Shown here one piece after another: positions 55,539 through 63,710 of a stretch of 64,000 nucleotides of DNA; position 1 is the stretch's first letter; each line of letters begins with the position of its first letter. This DNA comes from Candidatus Accumulibacter aalborgensis (lineage in GTDB: Bacteria > Pseudomonadota > Gammaproteobacteria > Burkholderiales > Rhodocyclaceae), in assembly GCF_900089955.1 (NCBI RefSeq), contig NZ_FLQX01000146.1, positions 1-64,000 on the forward strand, in the 5' to 3' direction. Both the position numbers and the translations under genes were made by a program. The notes beneath the pieces are model-generated. The model was not told the origin of the DNA. It made no database searches and saw only the letters and a list, made by a program, of their open reading frames with translations.

Positions 55539-56221
55539 GCGAGACGACCGCGCGCGTCATCGTCGTCGAGGACGAACCGCAAATCCGTCGCTTCGTCTGC
55601 GATGCCTTGCGCCGGGAGACTTGTGTCGCGATCGAGGCGGCCACGGCGCGACAAGGGCTCGACGAAGCCGCCGGCGGCAAGGCCGATCTGGTGATCCTCG
55701 ACCTTGGCCTGCCCGACATGAACGGCATCGACTTCATCCGCGATCTGCGCTCCTGGTCGCCGGTGCCGATCCTGATCCTGTCGGCCCGCTCGGCGGAGCG
55801 CGACAAGATCGCTGCCCTCGATACCGGCGCCGATGACTATCTGGCCAAACCCTTCGGCGTCGGCGAACTGCTGGCGCGCGTGCGTGCCCTGCTCAGACGT
55901 CACTGGCACGGTGACGCGAAGCCTGTGCACCAGTTTGGCGAGGTCGAGGTGGACCTCTCGCGCCGTATCGTCAGCCGTTGCGGCGCCGAGATTCACCTGA
56001 CGCAAATCGAGTATCGCCTGCTGGCGGTGATGCTCGCCAACAGCGGCAAGGTGCTCACCCATCGCCATCTGATCCACGAGGTATGGGGGCCGGGCCATGC
56101 CGACCGGGGCCATTACCTGCGCATCTACGTCGGCCGGCTACGCCAGAAGCTCGAGACGGACCCCACCCAGCCGCAGCACATCCTGACCGAGACCGGCGTC
56201 GGCTATCGCTTCCAATCCTGA
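55535..56221 (+). CDS. kdpE: Response regulator KdpE
   Basis: A 228-residue OmpR-family regulator: receiver with phospho-acceptor Asp56 (DLVILDLGLPDMNGIDF), Lys in LAKPFGVGELL, and a winged helix (HLTQIEYRLLAVMLANSGKV, then VWGPGHADRGHYLRIYVGRL, then ILTETGVGYRF). The last motifs are the KdpE hallmark. The start overlaps the kinase stop (ATGA). kdpFABC is not in the window, so the nearby target is probably kup, 22 bp downstream. Confidence 0.93.
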   Translation: MSETTARVIVVEDEPQIRRFVCDALRRETCVAIEAATARQGLDEAAGGKADLVILDLGLPDMNGIDFIRDLRSWSPVPILILSARSAERDKIAALDTGADDYLAKPFGVGELLARVRALLRRHWHGDAKPVHQFGEVEVDLSRRIVSRCGAEIHLTQIEYRLLAVMLANSGKVLTHRHLIHEVWGPGHADRGHYLRIYVGRLRQKLETDPTQPQHILTETGVGYRFQS

Positions 56222-56243
56222 ATCCTGAAACAAGAGAGAAAAC

Positions 56244-58118
56244 ATGTCTGCAAACACCGCCGAGAGCCGTCTGGCCGGCCTTTCGCTGGCTGCCCTTGGC
56301 GTCGTCTATGGCGACATCGGTACCAGTCCGCTGTATGCGCTGAAGGAGGTCTTCGGCGGCGAGCACCATCCGGTCCCGATCACGCCCGATAACGTCCTCG
56401 GCATTCTCTCGCTGATCTTCTGGTCGCTGATGATCGTCGTCAGCCTGAAGTACGTGAGCTTCATCATGCGCGCCAACAACAAGGGCGAAGGCGGCATCAT
56501 GGCCTTGATGGCGCTGGCCCTGCGGCCGATCGAGCCGGGCTCGTGGCAACGCAGGCTGATCATGCTGCTTGGCCTGTTCGGAGCGGCCCTGTTCTACGGC
56601 GACGGCGTCATCACGCCGGCGATTTCTGTGCTCTCGGCGATCGAGGGACTGGAGGTGGCAACGCCCGCCTTCAAGCCCTACGTACTGCCGATCTCCTTGC
56701 TCGTCCTGGTGCTGCTGTTTGCGGTTCAGCGTCACGGCACAGCCGCCGTGGGCAGGTTTTTCGGACCGATCATGGTACTCTGGTTCCTGATCCTGGGCAT
56801 CCTCGGCTTGATCAGCATCGCCCACGACCCGGCGGTGCTGCGCGCGCTGGGGCCGTGGCACGCCGTCCGTTTCTTTGCCGACAAGCCCATTCTCGGGTTT
56901 TTTTCGCTGGGCGCCGCCGTCCTGGTGCTGACGGGCGGCGAAGCGCTGTATGCGGACATGGGGCACTTCGGGCGCAAGCCTATCCAGGTCGCCTGGTTTG
57001 GCTTGGTACTGCCGGCGCTGGTGGTCAACTATTTCGGCCAGGGCGCGCTGTTGTTGCGCGATCCGCAAGCGATTGCCAACCCGTTCTACCTGCTGGCGCC
57101 GGACTGGCTGCTCTATCCGATGGTCGTTCTGTCCGCCGTGGCAACGGTGATCGCCTCGCAGGCGGTGATTTCCGGCGCGTTCTCGATCACGCAGCAGGCG
57201 ATCCAGCTCGGCTTCTCGCCGCGCATGGAGATCAGCCACACTTCGGATCAGCAGATGGGGCAAATCTACCTGGCAGGCATCAACTGGACGCTGCTCTTCG
57301 CTGTCGTCGCGCTGGTGCTCGGCTTCGGTAGTTCGTCGAATCTGGCGGCGGCGTACGGCATCGCCGTGACGGGCACGATGTTCATCACCGACCTGCTGGC
57401 TTTTGTCGTCGCGAGATACGTCTGGGGCTGGCCGGTCTGGCGCGCATTTCTGGGTGCCCTGCCCTTCGCGATCATCGATCTGGCCTATTTCGCGGCCAAC
57501 TCGGTCAAGATCGCCGATGGCGGCTGGTTCCCCTTGCTCTTCGGCCTGTGCGTCTATTTGCTGCTGTCGACCTGGAAACGTGGCCGCGACCTGCTCAGTG
57601 CCCATCTGGCGATGGATGCGATGGACACCAGGACTTTCGTCAAAGGGGTTGAAGAGGCGACCCGAGTACCGGGTACCGCGGTCTTCCTGACCTCCAACCC
57701 CGACCAGGTGCCTCACGCCATGCTGCACAGCCTGAAGCATTACAAGGTATTGCACCAGCGCATGGTGCTGGTCTCGGTCCACATCCTCGACGTTCCGCGC
57801 GGCACCGATGCCGGCCGAGTCGAGGTCGCGAAGATGAACAGCGACTTCTGGCAGGTCAAGGTGTTCTACGGTTTCATGGAGCAACCCAACCTGCCGCTGG
57901 CGCTGGAAGGGTGTGCCGACTACGGGCTCCATTTCGACCCGATGGACACCTCGTTCTTCCTCGGTCGGGAAACGCTGCTTCCGCGACTCAATACCGAGAT
58001 GTGCCGCTGGCGCGGCAAGCTCTTTGTCTCGATGTTCCGCAACGGCGGCAGCGCCGCAAATTTCTTCGGGCTGCCGGCAAATCGCGTCGTCGAATTGGGG
58101 ACGCAAGTCGTGATGTAG
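56244..58118 (+). CDS. kup: Kup potassium transporter
   Basis: A 624-residue K(+)/H(+) symporter of the KUP/HAK family: LGVVYGDIGTSPLYALKEVF, NNKGEGGIMALMALA, GDGVITPAISVLSAIEGLEV, GGEALYADMGHFG and a hydrophilic C-terminal domain. About twelve TM helices. It follows kdpE in one operon; pairing of KdpDE with Kup rather than KdpFABC is uncommon. A good Shine-Dalgarno (AAGAGAG) precedes the ATG. Confidence 0.96.
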   Translation: MSANTAESRLAGLSLAALGVVYGDIGTSPLYALKEVFGGEHHPVPITPDNVLGILSLIFWSLMIVVSLKYVSFIMRANNKGEGGIMALMALALRPIEPGSWQRRLIMLLGLFGAALFYGDGVITPAISVLSAIEGLEVATPAFKPYVLPISLLVLVLLFAVQRHGTAAVGRFFGPIMVLWFLILGILGLISIAHDPAVLRALGPWHAVRFFADKPILGFFSLGAAVLVLTGGEALYADMGHFGRKPIQVAWFGLVLPALVVNYFGQGALLLRDPQAIANPFYLLAPDWLLYPMVVLSAVATVIASQAVISGAFSITQQAIQLGFSPRMEISHTSDQQMGQIYLAGINWTLLFAVVALVLGFGSSSNLAAAYGIAVTGTMFITDLLAFVVARYVWGWPVWRAFLGALPFAIIDLAYFAANSVKIADGGWFPLLFGLCVYLLLSTWKRGRDLLSAHLAMDAMDTRTFVKGVEEATRVPGTAVFLTSNPDQVPHAMLHSLKHYKVLHQRMVLVSVHILDVPRGTDAGRVEVAKMNSDFWQVKVFYGFMEQPNLPLALEGCADYGLHFDPMDTSFFLGRETLLPRLNTEMCRWRGKLFVSMFRNGGSAANFFGLPANRVVELGTQVVM

Positions 58119-58128
58119 CGTTTGGGGC

Positions 58129-58167
58129 GGCTTGAGACGACGACGTGCAACGTCGTCGTCTCAAGCC
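58129..58167. repeat. Perfect 18-bp inverted repeat with 3-nt loop
   Basis: Arms 58129-58146 and 58150-58167 are exactly complementary around GCA. It starts 11 bp after the kup stop and ends within the kdpD remnant. No T-run follows on either strand, so a plain intrinsic terminator is not clear. Confidence 0.9.
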
Positions 58168-58401
58168 ATCAGCGTGACATCGGCATAGCGCATGCGCTCG
58201 AAGGCAATCGCCACCAGACTGGCAAAGCTCTCGACCTGTCGATATGCATCCCGACCCAGCACGCGCAGCGCTGAGCATGGTGCAGGTTTTGCCGACACCG
58301 GCGGCTGCGCCGAAGTAGATCTTCAGCTTGCCGCGGGTAGCCTTGGCTTCCTCCTCCTGAACGCGAGCCAGAAGTTGATCGGGATCGGGACATCCGGTCA
58401 T
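58161..58401 (-). pseudogene. kdpD: kdpD remnant (N-terminus joined to GAF end)
   Basis: The first about 45 codons match the start of KdpD (DPDQLLARVQEEEAKATRGK, then LKIYFGAAAGVGKTCTM with the Walker A GAAAGVGKT). Then, in another frame, SFASLVAIAFERMRYADV resembles the end of the KdpD GAF domain. Hundreds of codons are missing between. Its ATG overlaps the corA stop, so corA-kdpD was once an operon on this strand. Confidence 0.8.
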
Positions 58402-59363
58402 AGCCATCCCATGCGCCGGAAGCGGAAAAACAGCAAGCCCATGGCACCGACGATGATCAGCAGCGCCATGGGGTAGCCGTATTCCCACTGCAATTCAGGC
58501 ATCGACCTGAAGTTCATTCCCCAGATCCCGGCAAAGGCAGTAGCGATGGCAAAGATTCCAGCCCAGGCGGCGAGGCGCTTGGCGACATCGTTCTGCTCGA
58601 TGGCTACCGACGACAGGCTGACCTGGATGGCGGTGCTGATGGTGTCGCGTAGGGTGTCGAGGTGAGCGTTGATCCGTGTCAGGTGGTCATAGACATCGCG
58701 AAAATAGTGGCGGCTGCTCGCCGAGACCGGCGGCACGCGACCGCTGGCAAGTTTGCTGACCGCTTCCATCAGCGGCGCTACAGCATGCTTGACGACGGTG
58801 ACACGACGTTTGAGGTCGTAGAGCCGCTCGATGTTGAAGCGCGCAGCCCCCTTCTCGAAGATGCGCTCCTCGATGCCTTCAAGTTCCGTTTCCATGGTGT
58901 CGACAATCGGAAAATAGCGGTCGACCACCGCGTCCATCAGAGCATAGAGGACGAAACCCGACCCTTGTTTGAGAACTTCGGGCTCGCGTTCGCATCGCTC
59001 GCGTATCCCCAGCAGATGCTGGCCGCTCCGGTTACGTACCGAGAGGATGAAATTGTGGCCGACAAAAATATCCAACTCGCCGACGGCGATCCCGCCGTTC
59101 TCCATATCGAGCAGGTGGAGAACGGCGAACAGGCCGTCGCCATACTCCTCGAGTTTCGGCCGTTGGTGGCCGTGATTCGCGTCTTCGACGGCAAGCGCAT
59201 GGAGGTCGAATTCCTCGCGCATCTTCTCCAGTTCGTCCTGGGTAGCATCGCTCAGGGCGACCCAGACGAAGCAATCCTGATCCCGCAGGTAGCCACTGAT
59301 TTCCTCGATATCGATATCAGCGAGCTTCTTGCCTTCGCGGTAGGCAACGCAGTTGATCAGCAT
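58398..59363 (-). CDS. corA: CorA-family magnesium/cobalt transporter
   Basis: A 321-residue channel: cytoplasmic alpha/beta funnel domain, a long stalk helix, TM1 with the hallmark GMN motif (GIWGMNFRSMPELQWEYGYP) and TM2 (MALLIIVGAMGLLFFRF), ending in basic residues. It transports Mg(2+), Ni(2+) or Co(2+). ATG 59363 fits the family start. It precedes and overlaps the kdpD remnant. Confidence 0.95.
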   Translation of the reverse strand: MLINCVAYREGKKLADIDIEEISGYLRDQDCFVWVALSDATQDELEKMREEFDLHALAVEDANHGHQRPKLEEYGDGLFAVLHLLDMENGGIAVGELDIFVGHNFILSVRNRSGQHLLGIRERCEREPEVLKQGSGFVLYALMDAVVDRYFPIVDTMETELEGIEERIFEKGAARFNIERLYDLKRRVTVVKHAVAPLMEAVSKLASGRVPPVSASSRHYFRDVYDHLTRINAHLDTLRDTISTAIQVSLSSVAIEQNDVAKRLAAWAGIFAIATAFAGIWGMNFRSMPELQWEYGYPMALLIIVGAMGLLFFRFRRMGWL

Positions 59364-59902
59364 GAACGCGGCTCCGGAGTGGGAATATCGGCATTTTCTC
59401 TGTTTTCGTCGCCGCAGGGAGATGCGTCTCCGCTGCTCTGGCCCAGGGCGCAACGGGTATTGTGCCGACCGGCAGTGCAATGCGCTGCGCTGAAGTCGTG
59501 ACGAGCTTGATCGGCACGGGTGTCCGGTCTGCCGGAGCGGCGAGGTGCAGGGCTTCGATGCGGGTCTTGACCGCTTCGGCCAGGGCCGGGTTCAGCGGCC
59601 CCGGATGTACGATGATGATCAGGGCATTGAATATGCCAGCCGAGAGAACGCGCCGCGACCTGTAAAGAAACGATAAATATTGCCGGTTGGCGAGTGCCCG
59701 CTGTGCGCGAGGCCCTCCTCCCGGCGCTTCCATTTCATGCCTTTCGGGTGCTTCCCGGAGCGCGCGCAGGCGTCCTGCAGACGGAGCTTGACGAGTCGCT
59801 GAACGCCAGAGATACTTCGGCTGAAGCGGCCGGAATTGCGTCCGTTCTCCTCTCTCTACGAGACCCTCTTTCTCGATCAACCGAATCTGGACCAGCAAAA
59901 AA
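59364..59902. other. Divergent intergenic region, corA / fba
   Basis: Open frames exist on both strands, and one minus-strand frame (ALIIIVHPGPLNPALAEAVK) looks protein-like but has no good start, Shine-Dalgarno or known family, so no gene is called. The promoters of corA and fba should be here. Confidence 0.4.
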
Positions 59903-60973
59903 ATGAGCACACAAATCAAACCGGGCGTCGCCAGTGGCGACCAGTTGCAAGCAATCTTCGATCTGGCCAAGGAAAAGCACTTCGCTCTTCCGGCGGTGAA
60001 CGTGATCAACACCAGCACGGTGAACGCGGTCATCGAAACCGCCAAGGAACTCAATGCTCCGGCGATCATTCAGTTTTCCAACGGTGGCGCGCAGTTCTTC
60101 GCCGGCAAGGGGCTCGACAATGCCAGTCAACGCGCCTGCGTCGCCGGCGCCGTCTCCGGCGCCTTTCACATCCATCTGATGGCCGAACTGTATGGCGCGA
60201 CCGTCGTCATGCACACCGACCACGCAGCCAAGAAACTGCTGCCCTGGATCGACGGCCTGCTCGATGCCGGCGAGCAGTACTTCAAGGCGCACGGCAAGCC
60301 GCTCTACAGCTCGCACATGCTCGATCTCTCCGAAGAGCCGATCCAGGAGAACATCGAAATCTGCAAGCGCTACCTAGAACGTATGAGCAAGATGGGCATG
60401 ACGCTGGAAATCGAACTGGGCGTCACCGGTGGCGAAGAAGACGGCGTTGACAATTCCGGTGTCGACAGCTCCAAGCTCTACACCCAGCCCGAAGACGTGG
60501 CCCTGGCCTACGAAGAACTCTCCAAGGTCAGCGATCGCTTCACCATCGCCGCCGCCTTCGGCAACGTGCACGGCGTCTACAAGCCGGGCAACGTGAAGCT
60601 GCAGCCGATCATCCTGAAGAACTCGCAGGACTACGTGCAGAAGAAGTTCGGCACAGGCGACCGCCCGGTCAACTTCGTTTTCCACGGTGGATCGGGGTCG
60701 ACGCTCGAAGAAATCCGCGAAGCGATCGGTTACGGCGTCGTCAAGATGAACATCGACACCGACCTGCAGTGGGCCTTCTGGGATGGCGTGATGGGCTTCT
60801 ACAAGAAGAACGAAGGCTACCTCCAGGGCCAGATCGGCAATCCGGAAGGCGACGAAAAACCGAACAAGAAGTACTACGACCCGCGTGCCTGGCTGCGCAA
60901 GGGTGAAGACGCTTTCCGCGCCCGTCTGAAGCAGGCCTTTACCGACCTGAACAATATCGGCACGCTGGCGTAA
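59903..60973 (+). CDS. fbaA: Fructose-bisphosphate aldolase, class II
   Basis: A 356-residue zinc aldolase that splits fructose-1,6-bisphosphate in glycolysis and makes it in gluconeogenesis. The length and motifs fit the E. coli FbaA type: FSNGGAQFFAGKGL, zinc-ligand His in VVMHTDHAAKK, LEIELGVTGGEEDGVDN, GNVHGVYKPGN and FVFHGGSGS. It sits 89 bp before the PPi-phosphofructokinase, so the two central glycolytic steps are linked. Confidence 0.96.
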   Translation: MSTQIKPGVASGDQLQAIFDLAKEKHFALPAVNVINTSTVNAVIETAKELNAPAIIQFSNGGAQFFAGKGLDNASQRACVAGAVSGAFHIHLMAELYGATVVMHTDHAAKKLLPWIDGLLDAGEQYFKAHGKPLYSSHMLDLSEEPIQENIEICKRYLERMSKMGMTLEIELGVTGGEEDGVDNSGVDSSKLYTQPEDVALAYEELSKVSDRFTIAAAFGNVHGVYKPGNVKLQPIILKNSQDYVQKKFGTGDRPVNFVFHGGSGSTLEEIREAIGYGVVKMNIDTDLQWAFWDGVMGFYKKNEGYLQGQIGNPEGDEKPNKKYYDPRAWLRKGEDAFRARLKQAFTDLNNIGTLA

Positions 60974-60996
60974 GCGACTGTTCACAGCATGAAAAC

Positions 60997-61035
60997 GGGC
61001 TGGCCCAAGTATGGGCATGGGCCGGCCCTTTCTTG
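60997..61035 (+). terminator. GC hairpin with T-rich tail between fba and pfp
   Basis: GGGCTGGCCCA and TGGGCCGGCCC arms (one G-T pair) followed by TTTCTT. It may end part of the fba transcripts and so lower pfp expression relative to fba. Confidence 0.6.
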
Positions 61036-61062
61036 CCTTTCTTGTCCACCGAGGATCCCACC

Positions 61063-62769
61063 ATGACCACCCTGGTCGAGCAGTTACTCAATACCGAAGC
61101 GCACAAGTCGATTTTCGAATCGGCCGTTCGCCAGAATCTCCTCCCGGTCTGCGCCGCGTTCGGCTCGTCCGACCAGCCGCAGCCGGTCAGCTTCCGCAGC
61201 ACCGACCGCGTCCTGAGCACCAAAGACAGCGCTGGCGTGCGCGCACAGTTCCCGCAAAGTGTCGCCGCGTCGGGCAATGTCGTCCTCACTTCGGCCGGAC
61301 CCAGCAGCGCAGCGGTGCACGGCAAGCGCGTCGCCGTACTCTTCTCGGGTGGCCCGGCCGCCGGTGGCCACAACGTCGTCTGTGGTCTGAAGCGTGTTCT
61401 CGGCGCCGGCAACACGCTCTTCGGCGTCACGGCCGGTCCCAAGGGCCTGCTCAAGGGAACGCTGTTCGAGATCACCGATGCCCACGTCGACTTCATTCTC
61501 AACACCGGCGGTTTCGACTTCCTCGGCTCGGACCGCACCAAGATCAAGAGCGACGAGCAGTTCGCCCAAGTCAGGGAGACCTGCGTCAAGCACAATCTCG
61601 ATGCGATCGTCGTCGTGGGTGGTGACGATTCCAACACCAATGCCGCCGTGCTCGCCGAGTCGCTGTTCTCCGGCGTCAAGGCGGACGGCTCCGGCGTGCA
61701 GGTGATCGGCGTGCCGAAGACGATCGACGGCGACCTGCAGATCGGCGACCTGCTGGCGATTTCGTTCGGCTTCGATACCGCGACGCGGATCTACAGCGAA
61801 ATGGTCGGCAACATCCTGCAGGACACCAGTTCTTCGCTCAAGTACTGGCATTTCGTCAAGCTGATGGGGCGCTCCGCCTCGCACGTCGCGCTCGAAGTGG
61901 CCCTGCAGACCAAGCCGGCGATGACCCTGATCTCCGAAGAAGTGGCGGCGAAGAAGATGTCGCTGGCCAGCATCATCGACGGCATCGCGCAGGTCATCGT
62001 CGAGCGCTCGCACAAGGGAATGAACTACGGCGTGCTGCTGGCGCCTGAAGGACTGATCGAGTTCATTCCGGAAATGAACGCCATGATCGCAGAACTCAAC
62101 GATGTGCTCGCGCATCACGTGACCGAGGTCGCCGCTCTCGCCGACGACGCCAAGCCGGCGTTCATCGGCAGCAAGCTCAGTGCCGACAACGCCAGCCTGC
62201 TGGCCTCGCTGCCCGATTACATCGTCAACATGCTGCTCGCCGAGCGTGACTCGCACGGCAACCTGCAGGTTTCGCTGATCCCGACCGAGCAGTTGCTGAT
62301 CGACATGGCCAAGCAACGGGTCAAGGAACTCGATGCCGCCGTTCCCTTTGCCGCCCACAAGCACTTCCTCGGCTACGAAGGCCGTTGCGGCGCGCCGACG
62401 CTGTTCGACGCGGCCTACACCTATAACCTTGGCCTGACTGCCGGCTCGCTGATCCTCGACGGCCGCACCGGCTACATGGCGACGATCACCGGGCTGACCA
62501 GCGGCGGCACGCCGCAGGCGATCCCGCTTGCCGGCCTGCTGAACATCGAACGCCGGCACGGCCAGGACGAGTTCGTGATCGAGAAGGCGCTGGTCAGGAT
62601 GGATTCCCCGGCCATGCAGTACTTCGTTTCACGGCGCGACGACTGGGCCAGCAATGACCTCTTCGCATCGCCCGGTCCGCGCCAGTTCTGGGGCCCGACC
62701 ACCCATCAGCAACCGATCAGCGTCGCGCTCAACTCAGGCGCCGACTCGCTGATGTTCCAGATCGGCTGA
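61063..62769 (+). CDS. pfp: Diphosphate-fructose-6-phosphate 1-phosphotransferase
   Basis: A 568-residue long-type PPi-dependent phosphofructokinase. It phosphorylates fructose-6-phosphate reversibly, with pyrophosphate instead of ATP. VLFSGGPAAGGHN binds the phosphate donor, VVVGGDDSNTN has the Asp-Asp that marks PPi rather than ATP use (ATP types read GGDGS), and PKTIDGDL holds the catalytic Asp. Length and C-terminal domain match the plant beta-like group. The GAGGA Shine-Dalgarno sets ATG 61063. PPi use saves ATP in polyphosphate-accumulating bacteria. Confidence 0.95.
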   Translation: MTTLVEQLLNTEAHKSIFESAVRQNLLPVCAAFGSSDQPQPVSFRSTDRVLSTKDSAGVRAQFPQSVAASGNVVLTSAGPSSAAVHGKRVAVLFSGGPAAGGHNVVCGLKRVLGAGNTLFGVTAGPKGLLKGTLFEITDAHVDFILNTGGFDFLGSDRTKIKSDEQFAQVRETCVKHNLDAIVVVGGDDSNTNAAVLAESLFSGVKADGSGVQVIGVPKTIDGDLQIGDLLAISFGFDTATRIYSEMVGNILQDTSSSLKYWHFVKLMGRSASHVALEVALQTKPAMTLISEEVAAKKMSLASIIDGIAQVIVERSHKGMNYGVLLAPEGLIEFIPEMNAMIAELNDVLAHHVTEVAALADDAKPAFIGSKLSADNASLLASLPDYIVNMLLAERDSHGNLQVSLIPTEQLLIDMAKQRVKELDAAVPFAAHKHFLGYEGRCGAPTLFDAAYTYNLGLTAGSLILDGRTGYMATITGLTSGGTPQAIPLAGLLNIERRHGQDEFVIEKALVRMDSPAMQYFVSRRDDWASNDLFASPGPRQFWGPTTHQQPISVALNSGADSLMFQIG

Positions 62770-62823
62770 ACACGCGGAAGTCGGAATGCTCTGCGATCTG
62801 TCCAGCAGAAACGGCGTTGACCC

Positions 62824-63060
62824 ATGAAGGGCCGCGCCAGTACAAGCCTCGCCGGCCCTGCGCTGCCCTGGAAACCGGTGGCCGGCGAGTGGGTCCTGGT
62901 GCGCTCGGACGCGATGGTCAGCACGAGCCCGGTCGACGTCTACCTCATCGTCGAGGCCCCGAGTCTGTATGTCCATGGTTTCGAGTCCGTGGCCGGCGAG
63001 AGCAAGGGTGCATGGCCGCGTCGGAGGAAGGTGACTACGGCGAAGCGCTGCGCTGGATGA
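62824..63060 (+). CDS. Hypothetical N-terminal piece before TPR gene
   Basis: 78 residues. The part EWVLVRSDAMVSTSPVDVYL, then IVEAPSLYVHGFESVAGE, is protein-like, but from about 63005 it turns into low-quality Arg-rich sequence, while the TPR frame (+2) becomes convincing. This suggests one gene with a frameshift near 63005-63015. No family was recognised. Confidence 0.4.
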   Translation: MKGRASTSLAGPALPWKPVAGEWVLVRSDAMVSTSPVDVYLIVEAPSLYVHGFESVAGESKGAWPRRRKVTTAKRCAG

Positions 63061-63524
63061 AGGCGGCGGAAGAAATCGCCGGCCTGTCGGCCGAGGTTCT
63101 GTGTCGCTATGCCATCGTCTACAGCTACATCGACCAGGAGCAATCCGCGATCTGTCATCGGCAATGCCTGGAAAAAAATCCGCAACACCCGCGCGCCCAT
63201 TATCTGTTGGGCATCGATCACCGCGAGCACGGGCGAATCGATGCCGCCATCGATGAGTACAGAAAGGCCATCGACAACTATCCGCGGAGCGACCGCTTCC
63301 ACCTCAATGAGGCCTGGAATAACCTGGGAACGGCCTACCACGAGCTGGGGGATCTCGCGCAAGCGAAGGAGGCCTGGGAGACCGCCATCATGCTCATGCC
63401 CTCGGATGAAATGTCGGTACGTAATCTCCTGAACTGCATCTGCGACAATCCGGCCCTACCCCCCGCCATGCGCGAGCCCAGCGCGCTCGTCGGCCAGATG
63501 CTCAAACGCAAGGGGTATCTCTGA
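63012..63524 (+). CDS. TPR-repeat protein
   Basis: A 170-residue helical protein with tetratricopeptide repeats: DYGEALRWMKAAEEIAGL, HYLLGIDHREHGRIDAAIDE and NNLGTAYHELGDLAQAKEAW. TPRs hold protein partners. Its ATG at 63012 has a weak AAGG; it may really be the C-terminal part of the frame starting at 62824. A role near central metabolism is unknown. Confidence 0.65.
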   Translation: MAASEEGDYGEALRWMKAAEEIAGLSAEVLCRYAIVYSYIDQEQSAICHRQCLEKNPQHPRAHYLLGIDHREHGRIDAAIDEYRKAIDNYPRSDRFHLNEAWNNLGTAYHELGDLAQAKEAWETAIMLMPSDEMSVRNLLNCICDNPALPPAMREPSALVGQMLKRKGYL

Positions 63525-63671
63525 GGCACGACTGGCCGAGCAAGCAGCGCTCGTGCCGCCGGCAAGGCCGCCGCCCTGCCTTGAGGCAGCCAGGCGCTGC
63601 GGCGCACCACGATGAGGCGTTTCCATGGCCCGACTCGCCTGTCGACATGCCAATCCATTGATCTGTTTACA

Positions 63672-63688
63672 TGGCACGTCTTTTGCTT
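63672..63688 (+). promoter_or_regulatory. Sigma-54-type promoter
   Basis: TGGCAC-GTCTT-TTGC fits the -24/-12 consensus (TGGCAC-N5-TTGC) exactly. It lies 23 bp before the ATG of the NasA-like gene, leaving space for a start site and Shine-Dalgarno. Nitrogen control is expected for such a gene. Confidence 0.75.
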
Positions 63689-63710
63689 TGAATTACCGGG
63701 AGCAAAAGCC

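Noticed and set aside
59462-60069. Small genes in the corA-fba gap
   Set aside because: Protein-like stretches occur, but without start signals or recognised families; overlap with fba or corA coding makes them doubtful.
61063-62769. ATP-dependent 6-phosphofructokinase
   Set aside because: GGDDS instead of GGDGS and the long form of the protein indicate PPi as donor.
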